DNA from: G963668655 sp963668655 | Lineage (GTDB): Bacteria; Myxococcota_A; SURF-8 | DNA length: 64,000 nt | Reading direction: 5' to 3' | NCBI GenBank assembly: GCA_963668655.2 | Contig: CAXXPQ010000004.1 | Coordinates: forward strand, 558,001 to 622,000 | Shown: piece after piece, positions 24,888 through 31,957 of the stretch | Layout of the letters: each line of letters begins with the position of its first letter | Numbering within the stretch: position 1 is the stretch's first letter | Notes under the pieces: model-generated | Seen by the model: only the letters and a program-made list of their open reading frames with translations | The model's database searches: none | Told to the model about the DNA's origin: nothing | Position numbers and translations under genes: made by a program

Positions 24888-25995
24888 ACCCGGCAATCAT
24901 AAGTTAGCACCTTACGCGGCATACTTCACCTTGCCATGTTTGAAGTATTTCCTTACGCGGCTCGGTCGTTTCTGCAGCATCCGCATGTGGGACAGAATCT
25001 TCTTCTTCAATTGCTTTTCATTCCTCGCGGGCGGCCCGGAATGCACACCCGCCTTCAGATCGCAGTTCAATAACTCGTCCGGATTCAATTCCGGCGAATA
25101 CGACGGCAGGTGAAACACCTCGATTTCTTCTACATGTTCGGCCAGCCACTCCTTCACAACCTTTGCGTGATGCACACGCAGGTTGTCCAGGATCACGAAG
25201 ATCTTCCGGCCGGCATCCTTGATCAGCCGCTCGAAAAACGTGATGAGTAACTGGGCATTCATGGCTTTGTCATAGATCATGAAACGCACCTTGCCCTGAT
25301 TGGTCACCGTAGAAATCAGTGAGGCCGATTGTCGCTTCGCGTTCAGCCGGATCACCGGTGTTTTCCCTTTCGGCGCATAGGAACGCCCATGCTGACTGTC
25401 CGAGCGAAGACCGGTTTCATCCGCCCAGTGAATCTCGGCTCCCTCCCGCTTCGCCCGTTCGTGAATCGCCGGATATTCCTCATCCAACCAGCGCTGCACC
25501 GCCTTCGGATTCTGCTCGTACGCCCGCTTCAGCGGTTTCTGAGGCGTGAAGCCCCAACGCTTCAGGTATTCCCCCACCGTGCGAATCGGCATCGAAAAAC
25601 CGAGACGTTCACGAATCAACTCCACCACGGCGCGGCGTGTCCACAAAGCGAAGCCCAGTTTCAACTGGTCCGGCGTTTTTTCTTCGATCAGGTCGCGGAT
25701 TTCCGCTTCCTGCTCGGGATTCAGGTGACGGTGTTGGCCTGGCTTGCAGCCTTTTCGAGCGGGCTTCAGCGCTTTCATTCCTCCTTTGCGATAAAGCGCC
25801 CACCATTTCCGGACGGTGGATTCACCCACTTGAAACGTGTCTGCAACGGCCTGGTGTGTCAGCCCCTTTTCCTTCAGACGCACCGCCCGCCTTCGCAGAT
25901 CGTACAGTACGTCGTCACTCAAACTGCGGTTGTCATGATTCATGCATTCAGTATACATCAAACGCGCTCAATACGATATTGTATTTTTGCCGGGT
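24888..25995 (-). mobile_element. IS630-family insertion sequence
   Basis: The ends ACCCGGCAA (24888-24896) and TTGCCGGGT (25987-25995) are inverted repeats flanked by TA on both sides (24886-24887 and 25996-25997), the target duplication expected for IS630/Tc1-mariner elements. The element is about 1.1 kb, encodes one transposase and sits inside codon 29-30 of the ISKra4 transposase. Confidence 0.85.
24912..25958 (-). CDS. IS630-family transposase
   Basis: The product of about 348 residues (ATG 25958; ATG 25943 is an alternative) starts with a helix-turn-helix region, GLTHQAVADTFQVGESTVRKW. The DDE catalytic core is visible as HWADETGLRSD (first Asp), FVILDNLRVHHA (second Asp) and PSYSPELNPDEL (Glu). 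It performs cut-and-paste transposition into TA sites. The frame is intact and the inverted repeats are present, so the element may be active and is younger than the ISKra4 copy it interrupts. A predicted KYFKHGKVKYAA tail ends the protein close to the element boundary. Confidence 0.92.
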   Translation of the reverse strand: MYTECMNHDNRSLSDDVLYDLRRRAVRLKEKGLTHQAVADTFQVGESTVRKWWALYRKGGMKALKPARKGCKPGQHRHLNPEQEAEIRDLIEEKTPDQLKLGFALWTRRAVVELIRERLGFSMPIRTVGEYLKRWGFTPQKPLKRAYEQNPKAVQRWLDEEYPAIHERAKREGAEIHWADETGLRSDSQHGRSYAPKGKTPVIRLNAKRQSASLISTVTNQGKVRFMIYDKAMNAQLLITFFERLIKDAGRKIFVILDNLRVHHAKVVKEWLAEHVEEIEVFHLPSYSPELNPDELLNCDLKAGVHSGPPARNEKQLKKKILSHMRMLQKRPSRVRKYFKHGKVKYAA

Positions 25996-26242
25996 TAATA
26001 AAAGCTTCCTGCTCTTCCACCTCTTCGTCGTAGCTGTCTTCATAACCCGCGCGAATCCTATCGTCGTTTTTGCGACCCATCGTGTCCTCCTTTCAAATCA
26101 AGACTTACACGATGAAACAAATCACGCACTAAATTAATTCCCACCCAATGGCAATACCTGTCTGAACTTGCTCTGGACAAAGGGTTCTGGTAAACACGAT
26201 CAGGAGAAACTTATACATGTTTTCAGAAGGGAGCCTTGAAAC

Positions 26243-27709
26243 ATGCCTGCACACCTGGCAGTCGATTTGGGCGCGGAAAGCGGACGGGCGTTGATTGGGG
26301 ATTACGACGGCGAACGTTTGCGGATTCGGGAAATCCGACGTTTCGAAAACAAGATGGTCGAAATCGGTGGGCGCCTGCGCTGGAATATCGACGCCCTGTA
26401 CAATGAGGTATTGAAAGCCCTTGCCCGCGTGGCCGAGGACGACACACCGAACGTCCGCAGCATCGGTATCGACACCTGGGGCGTGGATTTCTCCTTCATC
26501 GACTCGGACGGCGAACTGCTCGAATGGCCGGTGACCTATCGCGATGCACGCACCCGGGGCGCCATGGAATCCTATTTTGCAAAGATTCCGAAAGACGACG
26601 TCTACCGACGCACCGGGATTCAGTTTCTGCCGTTCAATTCGCTTTATCAACTGGAATCGCTTGTCCGAGAGGCTTCGCCGTTGTTGAAACAGGCTACGTC
26701 CATTTGTTTCCTCCCGGATATATTCCACATGAAACTGACCGGGAAACGGCTTACGGAATTCACTTTCGCGACTACCACGCAATGCTTCAATCCGACGCAA
26801 AACGACTGGGACGACGCCTTGGTTGAAGCCTTGGGGATCGATCGGAAGCTGTTTTCGCCCATCGTTCGTCCGGGCGAGACGATCGGCCGGACAACAAAGG
26901 AGATCCAGGCCCGTTGCGGGTTCAAGGAAACGCCGGTGATCGCCGTCGGAACCCACGACACCGCCTCCGCCATCGCCTCCATCCCGGCGGCGGGTAGCGC
27001 CTTCGCCTACATCAGTTGCGGCACCTGGTCGCTCATGGGCATCGAGTCGCCGCACCCCATCATCACCGACGAAACCTTGCGAATGAATTTCACCAACGAA
27101 GGCGGCGTGGAGAATACCTTCCGCGTGCTGAAGAACATCATGGGGCTGTGGCTCCTGCAATCCTGCCGCCGGTCATGGAGCAAGGACGAAGATGTCGGCT
27201 ACGAACAACTGGTGAAGGAAGCCGAAAGGGCTTCGGCCTTTCGCTCGCTTTTCGATCCGGATCAGGAGGACTTTCTGAATCCGGCGGACATGCCGGAAGC
27301 CATCCGGGAGGTATGCCGCCGCACCGGCCAGCCGATTCCCGAAACCCGGGGAGAAATGACGCGCGCCATCCTGGAAAGTCTGGCCCTGAAATACCGTCTC
27401 GTTCTGGAGCAACTGAGGAGCCTGAAGACGAATATCGAACGGATCCACATGATCGGCGGAGGGATCCGGAATCGAATGCTTTGCCGCTTCACCGCGAACG
27501 CCACCGGCCTGCCGGTCGTTGCGGGCCCCGTAGAGGCCACGGCCATCGGCAATCTTTTGGTTCAAGTCCTGGCCTCCGGAACGATTTCCTCCTTCGGCGA
27601 AATGCGGGAAGTCGTATCACGGTCGTTCGAACCGGAGGTGTATGCGCCTGAAGAGGGAGATAAATGGCAGGCGGCCTGGGAACGCTTTTTGCAACTCAAA
27701 TCCCGATAA
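26243..27709 (+). CDS. rhaB: L-rhamnulokinase
   Basis: The 488-residue product starts at ATG 26243 behind AAGGGAG. It is an FGGY/actin-fold sugar kinase: AVDLGAESGRALIGDY (phosphate-1 loop), GIDTWGVDFSFID, a VGTHDTASAI segment with the catalytic Asp, and IHMIGGGIRNRMLCRFTAN (adenosine region). The RhaB-specific AESGR, VTYRDARTRG and TFATTTQCFNP support rhamnulose as substrate. It phosphorylates L-rhamnulose to L-rhamnulose 1-phosphate. rhaA follows after 22 bases. The ISKra4 end lies about 95 bases upstream and may have displaced regulatory sites. Confidence 0.93.
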   Translation: MPAHLAVDLGAESGRALIGDYDGERLRIREIRRFENKMVEIGGRLRWNIDALYNEVLKALARVAEDDTPNVRSIGIDTWGVDFSFIDSDGELLEWPVTYRDARTRGAMESYFAKIPKDDVYRRTGIQFLPFNSLYQLESLVREASPLLKQATSICFLPDIFHMKLTGKRLTEFTFATTTQCFNPTQNDWDDALVEALGIDRKLFSPIVRPGETIGRTTKEIQARCGFKETPVIAVGTHDTASAIASIPAAGSAFAYISCGTWSLMGIESPHPIITDETLRMNFTNEGGVENTFRVLKNIMGLWLLQSCRRSWSKDEDVGYEQLVKEAERASAFRSLFDPDQEDFLNPADMPEAIREVCRRTGQPIPETRGEMTRAILESLALKYRLVLEQLRSLKTNIERIHMIGGGIRNRMLCRFTANATGLPVVAGPVEATAIGNLLVQVLASGTISSFGEMREVVSRSFEPEVYAPEEGDKWQAAWERFLQLKSR

Positions 27710-27731
27710 CTCGATGCAAGGAGATCTTCGC

Positions 27732-28997
27732 ATGTCCAAACGTAAAGACGCAGCCCCCTTCGCACCGGCCGCGGAATGGTACGCCGAACTCGGTGTCGAT
27801 ATCGAATCCGCACTACGCCGCCTGGAAGGCGTCTCCGTTTCGCTGCAATGCTGGCAGGGAGATGACGTCAGGGGTTTCGAAACGCTGGGAGAGGAACTGT
27901 CCGGCGGCATCGCCGTGACCGGCGACCATCCCGGACGGGCGAGAAATCCGGAGGAGCTGCGCCGGGACATGGAAAAAGCGCTTTCGCTCATCCCCGGAAA
28001 TCACCGTGTGAACCTGCACGCCATGTACGGAGAATTCAAGGGGAAAAAGACGGACCGGGATGAAATCACCAGCGAGCCATTCGCCTCCTGGGCGGATTGG
28101 GCCGAACAAAACGGCCTGGGGCTGGATTTCAACGCCACCCTTTTTTCCCACGAAAAGGCTTCTTCGGGTTTTACGCTCAGCCATCGGGAAACGGCCGTGC
28201 GCGATTTCTGGATCGAGCACGTCAGGCGTTGCCGGGAGATCGGCGCGTTTTTCGGCAGGAAACTGAAAAAAACCTGCGTTCACAACCTGTGGATTCCGGA
28301 CGGCTCCAAGGACGAAACCGTCAGCCGCAGCGCCTACCGACAAAGACTGCTGCAAAGCCTGGACGCCATTTATGAAACGGAATTCGAGGAGAATTTCCTT
28401 CTGGACAGCGTTGAATGCAAGCTGTTCGGCCTGGGATCAGAGGCCTATGTCGTCGGCTCCCATGAGTTTTATCTGGCCTGGGCGGCCAGCAGGAAACACC
28501 TGCTCTGCATGGACATGGGGCATTTCCATCCAACAGAATCCGTGGCCGACAAGATCTCGGCTGTCCTGCCGTTCGTGAAGGGACTTTTGCTGCACGTCAG
28601 TCGCGGCGTGCGCTGGGACAGCGATCATGTCGTCATTCTGAACGACGACCTTCGCCACCTGATGGCGGAGATCGTTCGTGCCGATGGCCTGGCGCGGACG
28701 CATCTGGCCATGGATTTCTTCGACGCTTCGATCAATCGCGTGGGAGCTTGGGTCATCGGGGCACGCGCCACCTTGAAAGCCTTGCTGCTGGCCCTGCTGG
28801 AACCCGTGGAACGCCTCCGCGAGATGGAGGCGAACGGCGACGGTTTCGGTCGGCTGGCGCTTCTGGAGGAAATGAAAAGCCTGCCCTTCGGGGCGATCTG
28901 GGCGGAATTCTGCAAAAGAATGAACGTTCCGCCCGACGAGAGCTGGATTCGGGAGATCCACGCCTATGAACGCACGGTGCTTTCGAAACGAAGCTAA
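27732..28997 (+). CDS. rhaA: L-rhamnose isomerase
   Basis: ATG 27732 follows AAGGAG at eight bases and gives 421 residues, normal for RhaA. Key segments are VSLQCWQGDDVRGFE at the start, GLDFNATLFSHEKA, WIPDGSKDETVSR, VGSHEFYLAW, LCMDMGHFHPTESVADKIS and HVSRGVRWDSDHVV, in which the metal-binding Glu, Asp and His residues of the TIM barrel lie. It interconverts L-rhamnose and L-rhamnulose with Mn2+. It forms an operon with rhaB. The aldolase gene rhaD and a transporter are not in the window. Confidence 0.94.
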   Translation: MSKRKDAAPFAPAAEWYAELGVDIESALRRLEGVSVSLQCWQGDDVRGFETLGEELSGGIAVTGDHPGRARNPEELRRDMEKALSLIPGNHRVNLHAMYGEFKGKKTDRDEITSEPFASWADWAEQNGLGLDFNATLFSHEKASSGFTLSHRETAVRDFWIEHVRRCREIGAFFGRKLKKTCVHNLWIPDGSKDETVSRSAYRQRLLQSLDAIYETEFEENFLLDSVECKLFGLGSEAYVVGSHEFYLAWAASRKHLLCMDMGHFHPTESVADKISAVLPFVKGLLLHVSRGVRWDSDHVVILNDDLRHLMAEIVRADGLARTHLAMDFFDASINRVGAWVIGARATLKALLLALLEPVERLREMEANGDGFGRLALLEEMKSLPFGAIWAEFCKRMNVPPDESWIREIHAYERTVLSKRS

Positions 28998-29080
28998 GGG
29001 TTTTCGGATGGCGTGATTCCGCGAACGAGCGAGGCCGTTGACTCCTTTCTCACCCGTGCGCACCCTGGCGAACCGCCGCA

Positions 29081-29404
29081 CTAGTCCATGTGAAAGACTT
29101 CTTCCAGCGCGATCATGCCTTCATCGGGACGTTTGCCCTCCAGTGCCTCGAAATAAGGGGCCATCATCGCCTGCCATTTTTCGTTGATTGCTTCCTTTTC
29201 CATGCCGTCCAGGGCCGACTGGAAGCTTTCCGGGGTTTCGAAGTAGCCGAACAGGTAGCCGTCATCCTTCAGGAACAGGGAATAATTGTTCCAGCCGGTA
29301 CGCTTCAAAGCCGCGATCATCTCCGGCCAGACCTTTTTGTGATGCTGCCTGTATTCCTCCAGCCGATCGCTCCTGACCTTCAATAGAAAACCGATGCGTT
29401 TCAT
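29081..29404 (-). CDS. rhaM: L-rhamnose mutarotase
   Basis: The 107-residue product has the RhaM pattern: MKRIGFLLKVRSDRLEEYRQHH with the catalytic His, VWPEMIAALKRTGWNNYSLFL, and FGYFETPESFQSALDGM. The enzyme interconverts the alpha and beta anomers of L-rhamnose, supplying the form RhaA uses. The gene converges on rhaA with an 83-base gap, so it has its own promoter. The length matches the family (about 104). Confidence 0.93.
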   Translation of the reverse strand: MKRIGFLLKVRSDRLEEYRQHHKKVWPEMIAALKRTGWNNYSLFLKDDGYLFGYFETPESFQSALDGMEKEAINEKWQAMMAPYFEALEGKRPDEGMIALEEVFHMD

Positions 29405-29514
29405 TCGTATCTCCGATTTCTACAGTAAATTGCACGCTTTACATGTGGATCCATACCGTACTTTTCAACACCCGGTCCGTGACGAAACGGATTGGAAAAA
29501 GCGCCGCTCGTCCA

Positions 29515-31566
29515 CTATTTGGCGTCGAGCACGGCGCGCACCTTTTCCGCAAGGATCTGAAGGGAAAACGGCTTCGGCAGGAATTGGAAATTCTTTTCCC
29601 GGAAAGCTCCCCGCTCAATGATGTCCCCGGAATAACCCGACATGAACAGCACCTTCATGTGCGGTTTCACTCGCAATAATTTCTGTGCCAGCATGCGGCC
29701 GTTCATTTTAGGCATAACGACGTCCGTTAAAAGTAGATGGATCTCTCCGTCGTAGTCCTTGCATAACGGAAGAGCTTCCGCCGCCGAGGAGGCCGTCAGA
29801 ACCTTATAACCCAGCCTCTCCAGCAGACGACGACTCAGTTCGAGCATCGATTTCTCGTCTTCCACAACTAGAAGTGTCTCGTCTCCCGTCGGTAGCAATT
29901 TTTCGTTTTTCTCCGTCTTTTCCGAATCCGTTTCCTCGGAGCAGGGAAAATAAATCTTGAAGGTGGTTCCCTGGCCGGGCTCGCTATATACGTTGATAAA
30001 ACCATGATTTTGCTTCACGATCCCGTATACCGTCGCCAGGCCGAGTCCGGTTCCCTCTCCCACGCCCTTCGTGGTGAAAAACGGCTCGAAGAGATGCCCA
30101 AGAACCGTCTCGTTCATTCCGGATCCCGTATCACTGACCGCCAACATGACGTACTCGCCGGGAACCGCCTCGGAATACTGTTCGCAGTACTCCTTGTCGA
30201 TACCGACATGGGTGGTTTCGATCGCAACTCGGCCGACATCGGAAATCGCGTCTCGTGCATTGACGGCAAGGTTCGCCAGGATCTGATCGACCTGTGTCGG
30301 GTCCATGGTGACTGATCGAATGTTCACGCCCGGTTTCCAGGTCAAAGTGATGTTCTCTCCGATCAGCCGTCTCAGAATCTTCAGCGAACCCTCGACCGCG
30401 TCGTTGAGGTTCAGAATCTCCGGATGAACCCGTTGTTTGCGCGCAAAGGTCAGGAGTTGTCGCGTCAGGTTGACGGAACGCTTGCCCGCTTGTTTAATCA
30501 TGCCGATATATTCTTGGGATTCTTCGCTCAGTTCGGCGGTTAGAAGCAGAACGTCCGCATAGCCAAGGATCACGTTCAGCATGTTGTTGAAGTCATGGGC
30601 CACCCCGCCCGCCAGATGGCCGATGGCCTCCATTTTCTGCGCCTGAAGGAACTGCTCTCGAAACTTTTCCCTCTCTTCTTCCGCCGTTTTCCGTTCGGAG
30701 ATGTCGCGGGAACTGAAAATCAGCGTGGTGTCTTTCTCATCCCCGTTTTCAAGCACGCTTCCAACCATTTCCACCCAAAGATAGCTATTGTCCGTGGACT
30801 TCAGGCGACATTCCTGTTTCTCCGATTCGGGCGATCTGGGGAGGCTCGCCAGGCGATCTCCGCAAAGGGAATGATCGTCGGGATGAATAAGCTCCAGAAT
30901 CGAGCGCCCGACAAGGTTTTCCGAATCGTAACCGAGTCTTTTGTGTGACGCACTTGCATGGAGGATATCACCCTGCTTATCCGTCAAAACGACGAGATCG
31001 AACATATTCTCGGTGATGTTCTTCAGCAGCCGTTCGCTTTGCCGAAGGCTTCTTTCCGCCTCGTGCCGGGCCTGAAGTTCTCGTTCCGCCTCCAGCATTT
31101 TCCGTTCGAGTTTCTGGACCAGGCGCATGTTGTAGAGTTTCAGATACTCCTTTTCCGCCGGTGATTTGTTCCGTGAAGATTTCGTCTCCTCCCGTCCATG
31201 AAGCGACATCACCTCGTCCATCGCTTTCAGAAAAGCCTCCGGCTCGCAGGGTTTGACGATGAAACGGTCGGCGCCGATGGAAAGAGCAAGTTGTTCGTCT
31301 TTGGGACCGGTGTAAGTGGCGGTGTAAATGATAAGCGGCAGGCTTTCAAGCTTCTTGTCCGAACGAATTTCTCGTGTCAGTTGGAAGCCGTCCATCACAG
31401 GCATGAGAATATCGCTGATGACCAGACCGAAATCTCCTTCCTTCCGCAGCCGTTCCAGCGCCTCCGCTCCGTTCTCGGCCGAGAGCGCCTCGTGCCCCTT
31501 GCCTTGAAGCAAGGCTTCAAGCAAATACCGATTTTCTTCCTTATCGTCAACAATCAGGATTTTCAT
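29515..31566 (-). CDS. Hybrid sensor histidine kinase (REC-PAS-HisKA-HATPase-REC)
   Basis: ATG 31566 (MKILIVDDKEENRYLL) gives 683 residues. Order: an N-terminal receiver (about 1-120, Asp in LVISDILMPVMDG), a coiled region, a PAS domain (about 195-310), the phosphorylation helix with HLAGGVAHDFNNMLN (H-box His), a HATPase with DQILANLAVNARDA and TGLGLATVYG, and a C-terminal receiver with LLLTDVVMPKMNG. No membrane segment, so cytoplasmic. The H-box with HDFNN is the type in multi-step sensor kinases. It overlaps the preceding receiver gene by a few bases. The domain arrangement with receivers at both ends allows phosphate input from the other two proteins of the cluster. Confidence 0.9.
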   Translation of the reverse strand: MKILIVDDKEENRYLLEALLQGKGHEALSAENGAEALERLRKEGDFGLVISDILMPVMDGFQLTREIRSDKKLESLPLIIYTATYTGPKDEQLALSIGADRFIVKPCEPEAFLKAMDEVMSLHGREETKSSRNKSPAEKEYLKLYNMRLVQKLERKMLEAERELQARHEAERSLRQSERLLKNITENMFDLVVLTDKQGDILHASASHKRLGYDSENLVGRSILELIHPDDHSLCGDRLASLPRSPESEKQECRLKSTDNSYLWVEMVGSVLENGDEKDTTLIFSSRDISERKTAEEEREKFREQFLQAQKMEAIGHLAGGVAHDFNNMLNVILGYADVLLLTAELSEESQEYIGMIKQAGKRSVNLTRQLLTFARKQRVHPEILNLNDAVEGSLKILRRLIGENITLTWKPGVNIRSVTMDPTQVDQILANLAVNARDAISDVGRVAIETTHVGIDKEYCEQYSEAVPGEYVMLAVSDTGSGMNETVLGHLFEPFFTTKGVGEGTGLGLATVYGIVKQNHGFINVYSEPGQGTTFKIYFPCSEETDSEKTEKNEKLLPTGDETLLVVEDEKSMLELSRRLLERLGYKVLTASSAAEALPLCKDYDGEIHLLLTDVVMPKMNGRMLAQKLLRVKPHMKVLFMSGYSGDIIERGAFREKNFQFLPKPFSLQILAEKVRAVLDAK

Positions 31567-31567
31567 T

Positions 31568-31957
31568 TCATGCCTCGTCATTGTCATTGTTTTTTGGCAG
31601 AAAGGCCCGGATTTCGTTGACGAACGTATCCGGATTGATGGGTTTTTCGATATAGCCCGTCGCCCCGGCTTCCAGGATGCGTTCCCGGTCCCCGACCATG
31701 GCGTAGGAAGTTACGGCGATGATCGGCGTCTTTTCCAGTTCCGGAAGCTTCTTCAATTCACTGGCTACGGCATACCCGTCCATCTCCGGCAACTGGATAT
31801 CCAATAGTATGGCTGCGGGCCGGATCCGCAGCGCCGCATCGATTCCCTTCCGTCCCGTTTCCGCTCCGACGATGTCGAATCCGTTTTTCTCCAGCAGAAA
31901 GCGCATCATGTAGAAATTCTGCTCGTTGTCCTCAATAATCAACAGCGTTTCACTCAT
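31568..31957 (-). CDS. Single-domain response regulator (DivK-like)
   Basis: The 129-residue receiver has IIEDNEQNFYMMRFLL, Asp in AAILLDIQLPEMDG, TSYAM and GYIEKPINPDTF. EDN-type receivers of this kind often shuttle phosphate within phosphorelays. It overlaps the sensor kinase upstream by four bases and the hybrid kinase downstream, so all three are made together. No output domain. Confidence 0.9.
   Translation of the reverse strand: MSETLLIIEDNEQNFYMMRFLLEKNGFDIVGAETGRKGIDAALRIRPAAILLDIQLPEMDGYAVASELKKLPELEKTPIIAVTSYAMVGDRERILEAGATGYIEKPINPDTFVNEIRAFLPKNNDNDEA

Larger units (their letters stand above)
23720..26080 (-). pseudogene. ISKra4-family transposase, split by IS630
   Basis: The 3' part (24885 down to 23720) encodes RRACKRLSHKW, a CPQCG zinc motif, CRCGHGFYPRD, IMIQVDGSMIR, VFWIADGAGW, LDFYHVLEHG and the C-terminal GWPIGSGAIESSHKTVLQKR, typical for ISKra4 transposases. 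The missing start lies beyond the IS630 insert: ATG 26080, preceded by GGAGGA, encodes MGRKNDDRIRAGYEDSYDEE and leads in frame to EAFIN. Removing IS630 and one TA copy joins EAFI-NNRRACKR without a shift. The fragment alone could still start translation from within IS630, so a shortened product is conceivable. Confidence 0.8.
23695..26146 (-). mobile_element. ISKra4-type insertion sequence carrying a nested IS630 element
   Basis: The imperfect ends are GGGGCGTGAATTCTTAAAGT from about 23696 and, on the other strand from 26146, GGGTGGGAATTAATTTAGTG. Both continue with GCGT. The element holds one ISKra4-type transposase gene on the minus strand, interrupted by an IS630 element at 24888-25995. 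Without the insert it would be about 1.34 kb. It lies between ribH and rhaB. Confidence 0.65.
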
